Shown one piece after another: positions 47,701-54,284 of a DNA stretch of 64,000 nt. Source of the DNA: Macrostomum hystrix (Eukaryota > Platyhelminthes > Macrostomidae); assembly GCA_950097015.1 (NCBI GenBank), contig CATNEN010000041.1, positions 186,001 to 250,000 on the forward strand. The letters are read 5' to 3'. The notes beneath the pieces were generated by a model. The model did no database searches and was not told the DNA's origin. It saw nothing but the letters and a program-made list of their open reading frames with translations. The position numbers and the translations under genes were made by a program. Numbering within the stretch: the stretch's first letter is position 1; every line of letters starts with the position of its first letter.

Positions 47701-48542
47701 CCCGTTAAGCTAAGCTTCGCCTCAACTGTTGCACCCCTTTTACCCCCCCAAGCTAAACGTAAGAGTGACTACACGGCTTATTCGCACGCGCGGCTTTAAC
47801 CCAAATACACTCGTTATATTCGCTATAAGAAGCTTCCTTTGAGTCTTGACAATATTGTCAAGGTGAGGTGTCCGCCTCACACCCTGCTCGCCTCACTCCC
47901 TGTCCGCCTCACCCCCTGTCCGCCTCACACCCTGCTCGCCTCACCCCCTGTCCGCCTCACTCCCTGTCCGCCTCACCCCCTGTCCGCCTCACACCCTGCT
48001 CGCCTCACTCCCTGTCCGCCTCACCCCCTGTCCGCCTCACACCCTGTCCGCCTCACACCCTGCTCGCCTCACTCCCTGTCCGCCTCACCCCCTGTCCGCC
48101 TCACACCCTGCTCGCCTCACTCCCTGTCCGCCTCACCCCCTGTCCGACTCACACCCTGTCCGCCTCACACCCCTGCTCGCCTCACCCCCTTTCCGCCTCA
48201 CTCCCTGTCTGCCTCACTCCCTGTCTGCCTCACTTCCTGTCTGCCTCACTCCCTGTCTGCCTCACTCCCTATCCGCCTCAACCCCTGTCTGTCTCACACC
48301 CTGTATGCCTCACCCCCAACCCTGCCCGCCTCACTCTCACTTTATCTCCGCAGGAGATCCACAGTATCGCGCGCCAGAGCGAGCGCATGGAATTCGAGTT
48401 TGGCGACCTGTTTGACGAGTTCGTGGACTTGACAGACTATCAGACTCTGCTCACTGATATGGTGGAGCTGGCTGATCAGCTGAGCAGGGAGCCGCAGTGG
48501 GTGCCATTGAAGTGGCTGCCAGAGAACCAGCGGATGACTTGA
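32790..48542 (+). CDS. Second PALS1-like MAGUK paralogue (PDZ-SH3-GK, no L27 seen)
   Basis: Exons 32790-32945, 35084-35231, 40001-40290, 42749-43250 and 48354-48542, all GT-AG. Intron positions match the neighbouring PALS1-like gene: after NNRSL within the PDZ, before the NKPGQLHF strand, between SH3 and GK, and inside the GK. Seen: an acidic N-terminus, PDZ (SLGLVLNSELEVTHVICRG, LRRGDRLLSVDG), SH3 (FIRAPYEYNP, DSDWWQGIL, GLFPSPEFQ), GK (PLVLLGAPGVVRYELL, FASPVAHTTR) and the C-terminal EPQWVPLKWLP. About 427 residues, shorter than PALS1 because no L27 is present. The GK is much diverged (for example SYGFKIKS where PALS1 proteins have LYGTSI). The PDZ exon carries one surplus base, best explained in the A5 run 35146-35150. 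Introns 2 and 4 contain gypsy-type elements; introns 1, 3 and 4 contain large minisatellites. It may be a fast-evolving functional duplicate or a decaying one. Confidence 0.85.
32964..34858. repeat. 1.9 kb minisatellite in MAGUK-2 intron 1, 23-bp unit
   Basis: About 80 copies of a purine-rich 23-bp unit containing GAAGGTGGGGCAGGAGATGC. Variants are GATTCAGG, GGGAGGGTAGG and GCAGCAGATG. It starts about 18 bp after the donor at 32946. Groups of variants recur as blocks of several units. The strand is almost pure G/A with few C or T. Confidence 0.97.
35084..35231 (+). other. PDZ exon of MAGUK-2 with frame break
   Basis: Acceptor CCCAACGCAG at its left and donor CTG/GTGAGA at its right. The exon opens in phase 0 and must leave in phase 0, but it is 148 nt. 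Frame 1 gives VTHVICRGASDGK; the next frame gives LRRGDRLLSVDGKELAEL. The A5 run at 35146-35150 is the simplest site for the surplus base. Confidence 0.85.
35259..35443 (-). repeat. 3' LTR of the minus-strand gypsy element
   Basis: 185 bp, near-identical to 39401-39587. Ends with TG/CA. Contains a TATATAAT-like box near the outer part. Confidence 0.93.
35473..37814 (-). CDS. Retroelement pol: reverse transcriptase, RNase H, integrase
   Basis: Main frame 37814-35652 (minus). RT begins around IAQYRVPPEAVGEYE, with VRPVLDYRELNQYV, IIDLRKAYLQLRLD and the catalytic DSYIDDIIV. RNase H follows (VWCDASSIAIGAVIE, LTDSATVHGWL). Integrase has the HHCC zinc finger (H-KHHFGVD to NCIRCKS) and the DDE core (ACDVTHF, LLDNSPTF, NGIVERNHR). 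The integrase C-terminus (LPVGTEVFVKPP and RRSNRVKSAPVRYEP) continues in another frame, 35766-35473, so there is one shift near 35780. The upstream protease is also in a different frame. YIDD and the domain order place it in Ty3/gypsy broadly; I cannot fix the clade. Confidence 0.88.
37760..38878 (-). CDS. Retroelement nucleocapsid knuckles, protease and repeated linker
   Basis: Minus-strand frame that follows gag by a shift. Two CCHC knuckles (CYSCGKEGHVSKEC and CFVCGKAGHVAARC, about residues 24-37 and 47-60), then an aspartic protease with ALVDTGCSRSIV and the LLLGMDAI flap-side motif. After the protease there are about ten copies of an 11-residue repeat, ESPVSCPAGEV, encoded by a 33-bp minisatellite. 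The pol frame starts within its last 55 bases. No ATG opens the frame, so expression would need frameshifting from gag, or a base is missing or extra in the assembly. Confidence 0.85.
   Translation of the reverse strand: MLSRAQEMREALESFAPRNKVMSCYSCGKEGHVSKECMERNRANQGCFVCGKAGHVAARCPQRADFQKKRVMEARNVCANGLPCAPAHLPSLSVHVNSLVVTALVDTGCSRSIVSSRVTGVKKRPVHERVTMMNGDSAECEWEADVALSVRGHQLPVLRCIVMDILPGFDLLLGMDAISRLGGVSVKRDCRSVRFGIEEQSLALETAAVAKAFSKPKAESPVSCPAGEVESPVSCPAGEVESPVSCPAGEVESPVSCPAGEVESPVSCPAGEVESPVSCPAEEVESPVSCPTGEVESPVSCPAGEVESPVSCPAGEVESPVSCPARGARLAKNTLTEACLVLEEKDFSAKFIDGEWTVAWKCWMRPHYCQIR
37905..38223. repeat. 33-bp minisatellite inside retroelement coding sequence
   Basis: About ten near-identical copies of a unit containing GACAGCTCACAGGTGACTCG plus ACCTCTCCTGCCG. 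It keeps the protease-pol frame open because 33 is divisible by three. Confidence 0.95.
38880..39377 (-). CDS. Retroelement gag (capsid-like)
   Basis: ATG at 39377 (minus) opens MASAVKFSDIIKQYDGEEDF, followed by WAQKLELVAKL, PLFLSGGAFAVYQAL, a retrotransposon-gag type FVSRRLGPGESVDVFLADLTRL and ELHELAEKARNLTI. The frame stays open to 38589, but the CCHC knuckles are in the next frame from about 38880. That is why the end is set there. An in-frame GTG/ATG extension reaches into the LTR. Confidence 0.8.
39401..39587 (-). repeat. 5' LTR of the minus-strand gypsy element
   Basis: 187 bp, identical to the other LTR except for TATA instead of TA near 39570. The flanking ACTAT duplication is at 39588-39592. 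Confidence 0.93.
39598..39985. repeat. Minisatellite, 20-bp unit
   Basis: About 19 copies of GAATGTACATAGCATATCCT with CACATGCC, TGTCCT and CACATCCC variants, directly beyond the gypsy target duplication and ending 15 bp before the SH3 exon acceptor of MAGUK-2. Confidence 0.95.
40325..40742. repeat. Minisatellite in MAGUK-2 intron 3, 33-bp unit
   Basis: About 13 copies of a unit containing GGGACACTACTGTGCTGCAA followed by GCCCTGGGGAACT. It begins about 30 bp after the donor at 40291 and passes into the related 25-bp array at 40743. Confidence 0.95.
40743..42721. repeat. 2 kb minisatellite, 25-bp unit with higher-order pattern
   Basis: About 79 copies of a 25-bp unit containing GAACTGGGACAATACTGAGC. 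Variants at CATGG/CCTGG, GGGG/GAGA and GAGC/GAAC recur in fixed order with a longer period of about 275 bp (11 units), for example starting near 41045, 41321 and 41597. The unit shares GGAACTGGGACA and CTACTG/ATACTG with the 33-bp array. The 1009-codon minus-strand frame crossing it arises because all three frames of the unit lack stops. Confidence 0.95.
43260..43765. repeat. Minisatellite in MAGUK-2 intron 4 (left part), 17-bp unit
   Basis: C/T-rich units of 17 bp alternating CCCTGTCCGCCTCACAC and CCCTGCTCGCCTCACTC types, starting about 10 bp after the donor at 43251. The array is interrupted by the Mag-like element and resumes at 47867. Confidence 0.95.
43766..47581 (+). CDS. Mag-like gag-pol polyprotein
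   Basis: One frame of 1271 codons. Gag residues about 1-230 (FLASCGLPALEKL, IADYLARLRKAATHC, LVRLTLISGL). Two zinc knuckles near 240-275 (CKYCGGSHHAGKCPAY and CSKCSKRNHFAAVC). Protease near 320 (MQVDTGASVSVLS). RT with RMCADYKVHVN, KIDLRSAYWQIEL and catalytic LIYQDDIMV. RNase H with LTTDASKGALAGV and QTDHQPLLRLFGG. Integrase with HHCC (HDTHSGTSASYH to CAACSS) and DDE (HMDWAFV, VSDNGPEF, SPQSNGAAERAV). The gag knuckles and YQDD are typical of the Mag clade. Near 47388 a frame one base off encodes a more typical acidic, Pro-rich tail ending DRNRRQPDRYTP (stop 47545-47547), so the last 65 codons of the long frame are probably out of frame. Confidence 0.9.
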   Translation: MASRLGDLFLGDADRALMWLKAFNALARAKKWTDSTESRQVADNFLASCGLPALEKLTHLVAPKEIDKLTFQEIETALVSYLQPQKRLIVAERTDFFSIRQKAAEPIADYLARLRKAATHCAFDSLKDCASPAEELVRLTLISGLYNPEHQRRILGAMQTKDQTISEIVDLIRSCEQINTFVQTCNSVPPVGPAGPLSPPAQHNAATDESVHYSKGGRPTSNGQRIEGCKYCGGSHHAGKCPAYGKTCSKCSKRNHFAAVCRSALTSKSVHHADVPSDASMTPEPSKILHLMDVDLVNAIEVASETLLVDGAKVPMQVDTGASVSVLSSTIWESLGRPPLQKSHRRLEAYDGHTLKTLGKLCSTVEMRGRLHPAEFVVVSSLKPFGLLGRDLLDSDSLFHTNSQAPSPTVAATTLPTIKGIKAQMELVEGARSQFCRARPVPIALEKQVNAELDRLQQLGIIEPVEGPVSNASPVVWIKKKDGTLRMCADYKVHVNDKIKPESYPIPSIEHLFGELKNAKKFAKIDLRSAYWQIELDESAQGISIINTSRGLYRVKRLQMGMKNASFIFQRTMESILSDLKGLLIYQDDIMVYAENVEALQKRLKAVKTRLAEKKVTVNEDKCTGICDSISFLGFEISAAGIRPDDKLVDKVRHISTPKTKKEIEQFLGLVNFFGRLIPDYSAKVAPLNELRKASTLFVWSEACARAFENLKKEISSRPIVQPYSLEKEVTLTTDASKGALAGVVTQEGRPVIFISRTLSKAETNYSNIEREALAIFWAVCRLKHYLQGRRFTVQTDHQPLLRLFGGSIPMSSSARISRWALYLMQFDFSVVYVPGSRIPHADALSRLPFDNDSQDPADAFEAINSVAFESPTINPRRIASELDSDPLLQRIIRRVRNGDWHNCTQAEAAFKRNAAALTIENGLLYMHRRAFIPPRLRKEAFDAIHDTHSGTSASYHLLELSCWWPGMQRDVERFVWQCAACSSLRPRLQKSRDAWPPADAPFQRIHMDWAFVPEVGNILIVVDSYSGWIEAFPSRDRTADRVICSLRTVFTRFGVPEVVVSDNGPEFTSDALLSWLHANGARKMETPPYSPQSNGAAERAVQTVKRALQAWTQRLTHSDFIAFLQKVLLHHRNSSGARSKTPAELVFGRRLRVPVVSAFQQGDQVVYKATDHTPSRGAEFLMTQGRNTSWLLTDDKLRLASNNQIARCFHALLRTTRTKVWSRRQTCLPMKPQHHRLRWQIKFRAGVTEIGDSQTDTHPDTVTVDMLPSR
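47637..47860 (+). repeat. Putative 3' LTR of the Mag-like element
   Basis: 224 bp between the purine tract and the resumed minisatellite, with TG start and CA end. Only one copy is present, so the LTR call rests on position and ends. Confidence 0.6.
47861..48345. repeat. Minisatellite in MAGUK-2 intron 4 (right part), 17-bp unit
   Basis: Same 17-bp CCCTGTCCGCCTCACAC family as 43260-43765, degenerating to the right (CTGCCTCACT, CCTATCCGCC). It ends just before the acceptor of the last MAGUK-2 exon at 48354. The first bases after the element (AGGTGAGG) look like a short inverted piece of the unit. Confidence 0.93.
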
Positions 48543-48915
48543 TTGCACTGATTGACTAATGACTAGTGGCAACTCACCCAATACCTGGCTACGGATTCTG
48601 CTATCCCAGATCAGCGCCATCGACCTCCACTTTTGAATTTCGCATGCTCTGCTCTTAATTGGCATTGCGCTGTATGCCTATGTCCTACTGTTAGATTTTC
48701 TCCCGTTTGACGAAAAGCTATTTTTATTTAATAGAATTTCGGGCCGGTTGCGAACAGACGATCTAAATCAGTTTCATGCAACCAATAACTGTATATTTAA
48801 TCACCAGGCGTATGCTTCAGTATGCTCACGTACAGATGTACTCCAACAGCGGTTAACATATATTAACAATTGAAATCTATGAAAATATACTGGATTGAAA
48901 TTTGCTTCGCACAGA
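48543..48915. other. Probable 3' UTR and flank of MAGUK-2
   Basis: Unique sequence after the stop at 48540-48542. No canonical AATAAA was found on the plus strand here. No other gene seen. Confidence 0.4.
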
Positions 48916-49218
48916 CAGGCACAACCACCTCAGGCCTCAGTCCTCAGCCACCTCAGACCTCAGTCCACAACCACCTCAGGCCTCAGTCCACAACCACCTC
49001 AGGCCTCAGTCCTCAACCACCTCAGGCCTCAGTCCTCAACCACCTCAGGCCTCAGTCCACAACCACCTCAGGCCTCAGACCACAACCACCTCAGGCCTCA
49101 GTCCACAACCACCTCAGGCCTCAGTCCACAACCACCTCAGGCCTCAGACCACAACCACCTCAGGCTTAAGACCACAACCACCTCAGGCCTCAGTCCTCAA
49201 CCACCTCAGGCCTCTCCT
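48916..49218. repeat. Minisatellite, 23-bp unit
   Basis: About 13 copies of a unit containing CCACCTCAGGCCTCAGTCCA followed by CAA, with GACC and TCCTCAA variants. No stop codons occur in any plus-strand frame of the unit. Confidence 0.95.
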
Positions 49219-49385
49219 CCCCACCTCAGTCCACACACTCGGCCTATCCATGCCTGAGTCCACCCTGAGAAAACTGCATGAGTACACACATATGCTAACA
49301 CATTCCGGTGTTCAAAGACAATTCGCCGAATCCACTGAAATGCTGTAAAGCGCTACTGCTGTAAGCCGCGAGTCGTCAGCCAGGG

Positions 49386-49732
49386 TCAGACACAGGCCTT
49401 AAGGGGGGTGCCGTAGCTGGAGGCGCCCACCCAGGCGCAGTTGGAGGTGCAGCACTGCCACCACTGGATGCAGGAGCTGCCCACGGGGTAGCACCGTGAG
49501 ATGGAGCTGCAGCTCAGAGCCCCGCAGCTCAGCAGGGCTGTTCTCGAGTGAGTTTATTGGGGAAGGCAGTCCTATAGCATTACAATTTTTGGCGCTTAGG
49601 CAATTATATTCTTATACTGCCTAAATTCCACTATTTGAGTAAAGGTGAGCTCAAGTTTGAAAGTTTTGAGAACTCACCTAGCACAAGAAGGGCGAATGCG
49701 ACAGTCTTGCAGCTGCGGACTGGGGATGACAT
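49386..49732 (-). CDS. Small Cys-rich secreted peptide
   Basis: Two minus-strand exons give a complete 68-residue protein: 49732-49678 (ATG, donor GTGAGT) and 49537-49386 (acceptor GAGAACAG, stop TGA 49386-49388), joined in phase 1. The N-terminus, MSSPVRSCKTVAFALLVL continuing into ALLSCG, is a good signal peptide: basic, then hydrophobic, then small residues. The mature part is short and Cys-rich, with spacing C-x5-C-x6-C-x5-CC-x3-C-x15-C and an aromatic IQWWQ core, ending KACV. It is therefore probably secreted and disulphide-bonded. I do not recognise the family. Such peptides serve many roles in invertebrates (gland, mucus, defence, reproduction) and no function can be assigned. The gene is too short and split to stand out as a long frame, and no polyadenylation signal was found close by. 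Confidence 0.62.
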
Positions 49733-49924
49733 TCTTAGAAAACTTCTGATCTTCTGAGCTTAATGACCGATTCGGCACGCATCTTGGAAATGTATCAAAT
49801 AGCAAACGGCCAGCGCTCGATATGCGATCGTCTATGGCTAAAATGGGAAGCGGGCTGAAGAGAATGCAGACGGGGATGCGGAAGCGGCAAGAAGCAGATG
49901 AGAAAATATGACGTGTACGAAATC
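49733..49924. other. Likely 5' flank of the Cys-rich peptide gene
   Basis: Unique sequence immediately upstream of the minus-strand ATG. No clear TATA box at a fixed distance could be confirmed. Confidence 0.35.
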
Positions 49925-50785
49925 ATGAGATGCAGGGAAATATGAGATGCAGGGAAATGTGAGATGCAGGGAAATATGAGATGCAGGGAAATATGAGATG
50001 CTGGAAAATATGAGATGCAGGGAAATATGAGATGCTGGAAAATATGAGATGCAGGGAAATATGAGATGCTGGAAAATATGAGATGCTGGGATATATGAGA
50101 TGCTGGGAATAATGAGATGTAGGTAATGATGAGATGCAGGTAATGATGAGATGCAGGGAATGATGAGATGCAGGTAATGATGAGATGCAGGGAATGATGA
50201 GATGCTGGGAATGATGAGATGCAGGGAATGATGAGATGCAGGGAATGATGAGATGCAGGGAATGATGAGATGCAGGGAATGATGAGATGCAGGGAATGAT
50301 GAGATGCAGGGAATGATGAGATGCAGGTAATGATGAGATGCAGGGAATGATGAGATGCTGGGAATGATGAGATGCAGGGAATGATGAGATGCAGGGAATG
50401 ATGAGATGCAGGGAATGATGAGATTGCAGGGAATGATGAGATGCAGGGAATGATGAGATGCAGGTAATGATGAGATGCAGGGAATGATGAGATGCTGGGA
50501 ATGATGAGATGCAGGGAATGATGAGATGCAGGGAATGATGAGATGCAGGGAATGATGAGATGCAGGGAATGATGAGATGCAGGGAATGATGAGATGCAGG
50601 GAATGATGAGATGCTGGGAATGATGAGATGCAGGGAATGATGAGATGCAGGGAATGATGAGATGCAGGGAATGATGAGATGCAGGGAATGATGAGATGCA
50701 GGGAATGATGAGATGCAGGGAATAATGAGATGCAGGGAATAATGAAGATGCGGGGAATAATGAGATGCGGGAATAACGAGATGGT
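49925..50785. repeat. Minisatellite, 17-bp unit
   Basis: About 50 copies of GGGAATGATGAGATGCA. The left end (49925-50110) uses AAATATGAG or AAATGTGAG variants. The minus-strand SFPASHHSLHLII frame is an artefact. Confidence 0.96.
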
Positions 50786-51189
50786 GGAGAATTCGTTAGT
50801 TTTTGACATTCACACTTAGCAGTCTACTCTGAGCTTTGAGCAGTCAGTCACCCCCAATAGCCACTAGTCTGTGAGTTGCAGGCCAGCTGTCAGTCACACT
50901 GACGCCAGGTGCGGGTGCTAACAACAGTCCTCTGTTTCAGTACTACAGTAATCTGACCAACCCAGGCAGGTGGCCGAAAGGCTCACTTGATAAACCCCCT
51001 GTCAGCTTCAGGGGGATTAAACCAGATCGCAGAGCCCCGTCTAATGCGGCGACTCTCATCTCCCGTCCTTCGCATCCTCACTGGCCGTCCAATCAGCCAC
51101 CCCCTCCCTAGCATCCCCACCCCCACAGGTGGGAGAGATGATGCCGCAGTTCGCTGGCAGCCACTGCAGCAGCCGCTGCAACACCGCAG
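50786..51189. other. Spacer upstream of the candidate secreted gene
   Basis: Unique, becoming GC-rich towards 51189. It includes CCAAT (51089-51093) and precedes the signal-peptide exon. No other gene seen. Confidence 0.4.
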
Positions 51190-53331
51190 ATGCGCCCGCT
51201 CACCTGCTGCCTGATCCTGGCCGCCATCGCCTGTTGCCTGGCCGAGCTGGATGGCGCTGACAACGGAAACAAGCCGGCTGGTCTGAGCCGCAGAGATCGG
51301 TCAGTGCTCAAAGCTCCCTTGATTAGTTTTTCTTGAGTTCACCGATCTCGGGGCGTCGCGACATTCAAATTACTCGATTTTGGGATTTTGGGAATTTTCG
51401 CCTACGTTGGTGGGATTTCCTAACCATGTGATTTCTCTCAATTTTACGGGCGCCTCTCCATCTTGGATAATCATTTTCCGCTCAGACTCAAAATGGCTCC
51501 ATAAAATTGTCCAATTCATAGCCCGATGGCCGGCAGAAACTCCGCCGACAGTAGTCCGCCACCGCCGTCAGCTGGGTGGCCGAAGCCGCCGGCGTCGCAG
51601 CTTCTACGAGCAGCCGCGGCGCAGCGCGCACCATCTTGCCACCGCTCGCTACGGGGGCGGCAGAGCGGCGAGCCGCCGGAGTGAGAAGTCCCGAGGAGGT
51701 GTTGGTGCCTGGCTGAGGGAAAGGCGGAGTCAGTGGAAATCGGTAGCAGCCTCCGGCAGGTACCTCGGCGGTGGCTACGAGCACCGTCTGGGAGCTTCAA
51801 AGCGGCCGGGGCGTCGGCCGCATCTGTGGCGTCAGTTACGCTGAGCAGGCAGTGGAAATGCCAGGACTTAAAAGCATCCCACAATGGACAAACACCCACA
51901 ACCATCAGTATGGCAGTCCTGACACCATGTACCTGACAAACTCCCACAACCATCAGTATGGCAGTCCTGACACCATGTACCTGACAAACTCCCACAACCA
52001 TCAGTATGGCAGTCCTGACACCATGTACCTGACAAACTCCCACAACCATCAGTATGGCAGTCCTGACACCATGTACCTGACAAACTTCCACAACCATCAG
52101 TATGGCAGTCCTGACACCATGTACCTGACAAACTCCCACAACCATCAGTATGGCAGTCCTGACACCATGTACCTGACAAACTCCCACAACCATCGGTATG
52201 GCAGTCCTGACACCATGTACCTGACAAACTTCCACAACCATCAGTATGGCAGTCCTGACACCATGTACCTGACAAACTTCCACAACCATCAGTATGGCAG
52301 TCCTGACACCATGTACCTGACAAACTTCCACAACCATCAGTATGGCAGTCCTGACACCATGTACCTGACAAACTCCCACAACCATCAGTATGGCAGTCCT
52401 GACACCATGTACCTGACAAACTCCCACAACCATCAGTATGGCAGTCCTGACACCATGTACCTGACAAACTCCCACAACCATCAGTATGGCAGTCCTGACA
52501 CCATGTACCTGACAAACTTCCACAACCATCAGTATGGCAGTCCTGACACCATGTACCTGACAAACTCCCACAACCATCAGTATGGCAGTCCTGACACCAT
52601 GTACCTGACAAACTCCCACAACCATCAGTATGGCAGTCCTGACACCATGTACCTGACAAACGCGCACAACGAGCGGCATGGCAGTCCGGAGGACAGTGTC
52701 CGCGAAGGCGGCAAGTATGCTGACGCACATGACCTGCGGCAACGGGACCAAAGGCAGACACGTCTTCGTCGTGGTCCTACCCTCGGCCTGGCCGAGGCCA
52801 AGATCTGCCACTCACCCCAAACGGCCCAACCGGATCGTTTCCCTGGCAAGAACCTGGGGCAACAACTCCATGCCGGATGTCGGTTTGTACCCCAGCAAGC
52901 CAGAAGTGAGTTTGCGTTGTGAGTGCCTGGGACTTCTTCTCAGTGAGGATCTTCCCATCTCATCCCATCCCATCCCATTCCATCCCATCCCATCCCATCC
53001 CATCCCATTCCATCCCATCCCATCCCATCCCATCGTCAAGGAAGTCGTGGCCCACATTTTCCAAGGGAGCTGTCAGCTCGGCCATCGAGTTCCGGAGGCA
53101 ATGCACCCCAAAGACCTTCGTTGAGCTCTGGTTCCGCATGCGCGCACCTCAGCACCTCAGCACCTCAGCACCAACTGCCTCAGCCGGGACCAGCTCTACC
53201 AGCCCAGCAGCCTGCGTTACTGGACCATCGGCATGCGTGTGAAGTGCGCAGCAGGCTGCCATTCGGGCCGCGTGATGGCTGCGATCCGGTGCCGCCTGGG
53301 AACCAATCAGCCCGACGTGCGCTTCTCTTGA
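51190..53331 (+). CDS. Candidate secreted protein gene, tentative exon model
   Basis: Exon 1, 51190-51299, opens with a strong signal peptide (MRPLTCCLILAAIACCLAEL) and continues to GLSRRDR before a GTCAGT donor in phase 2. A coding-like block ends at 52905 with donor GTGAGT; it contains MTCGNGTKGRHVFVV, PKRPNRIVSLARTWGNNSMP and VGLYPSKPE. If it starts after AAGGCGGCAAG (AG at 52710-52711) the phase matches exon 1. A third block opens at GGAGCTGTC after TTTTCCAAG (about 53067) with SSAIEFRRQCTPKTFVELWF and later NCLSRDQLYQPSSLRYWTIG and VKCAAGCHSGR, stopping at 53329-53331. A triple 8-bp repeat CACCTCAG near 53150 shifts the frame between its halves; two copies would keep it open. The internal exon limits are uncertain, and extra exons between 51300 and 51850 are possible. 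I do not recognise the family. Confidence 0.4.
51890..52668. repeat. Minisatellite, 48-bp unit
   Basis: About 16 copies of a 48-bp unit containing CACAACCATCAGTATGGCAG and CCTGACACCATGTACCTGAC. The main variant is CTCCCAC/CTTCCAC. It is open in one plus frame (16-residue repeat NSHNHQYGSPDTMYLT) and in minus frames, but the downstream coding block uses another frame, so it is more likely intronic. Confidence 0.95.
52954..53036. repeat. (CATCC)n microsatellite
   Basis: Runs of CATCC and CATTC between two coding blocks of the candidate secreted gene, in the polypyrimidine stretch of the intron. Confidence 0.93.
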
Positions 53332-53384
53332 TCGATTCTTCGGCATTCGAACATCTTCGGAAACCTCAGTGAGCTCATGCCGCA

Positions 53385-53692
53385 CCATTCTGAGCCTGCT
53401 TGCTCTGCTCCAATTCCGTCCCCCTGATCCTGAGCTGCCCGCACCATTCTGAGCCTGCTTGTTCTGCTCCAATTCCGTCCCCTGATCCTGAGCTGCCCGC
53501 ACCATTCTGAGCCTGCTTGCTCTGCTCCAATTCCGTCCCCTGATCCTGAGCTGCCCGCACCATTCTGAGCCTGCTTGCTCTGCTCCAATTCCGTCCGCTG
53601 ATCCTGAGCTGCCCGCACAATTCTGAGCCTGCTTGCTCTGCTCCAATTCCGTCCGCTGATCCTGAGCTGCCCGCACCATTCTGAGCCTGTTT
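53385..53692. repeat. Minisatellite, about 57-58 bp unit, five copies
   Basis: Each copy contains CACCATTCTGAGCCTGCTTG, CTCTGCTCCAATTCCGTCC and TGATCCTGAGCTGCCCG. Confidence 0.95.
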
Positions 53693-54284
53693 CCAAATTT
53701 TTCTCTACTTCTCCGTCAACAATGCCCTCCCCGATCCTCAGACACATGCCCTGGATGGAGATCTCTGAGGCTGAAGCACAGCGACAACGTGTTCATCAGC
53801 CTGGCATCGCACGCCGAAATAGCGCGGACGTGATCAAATTCCGTCGGGAAACCGCCATGCGGCCAATCCAGGAGCAACGCGGTACGTTGTATGCAGGAGG
53901 ACCAATATCTATCACGTATGCAGCCACATCGCGGCAGCACTGCTTCTATTGCTTTAATATTGTAAACAGTGTTCCGTAACTATTGAAATCTTTTTACCCG
54001 ATGTACTCGCTTACTATAAATAAACAATAAGCAGTATAAAAATTGCTCGAATGTCAAAGCGTTACTTGGTCATGCAAATTAAAATGATGGTATCTCCGTA
54101 TGACTTTCAGCCAGTGCAATTTCAGAATTTAATGAGCATTTTTCTATTATTATTTATTGCTTTTAGTTCAATGTAGTGTACTTTGATTGGATCAGTTTTT
54201 TATGAGCAATGTGAAAGGGACTATTTCCACAGCAGTGGATTGTATCTGCTTCATCAGGCATACAACAACAACAACAAACTACAG
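53693..54284. other. Spacer with a possible terminal exon and polyadenylation signal
   Basis: An open, coding-like stretch runs from about 53716 to 53880 but its frame is unclear. AATAAA at 54019-54024 could end a plus-strand transcript of the gene at 51190. Beyond it the DNA is AT-rich with no gene. Confidence 0.35.

Larger units (their letters stand above)
43766..47860 (+). mobile_element. Mag-like Ty3/gypsy element without 5' LTR
   Basis: The element sits inside the 17-bp minisatellite. Its gag ATG is the first recognisable element base: array sequence runs up to CCTCACA and is followed at once by ATGGCGTCGCGG. On the right it has a purine tract (GGAGGGAGA) and one LTR-like block, 47637-47860, beginning TGTTGTGC and ending TTGTCA. 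No 5' LTR, PBS or target duplication is seen. The coding region is nearly intact. It is in sense orientation within intron 4 of MAGUK-2. Confidence 0.85.
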
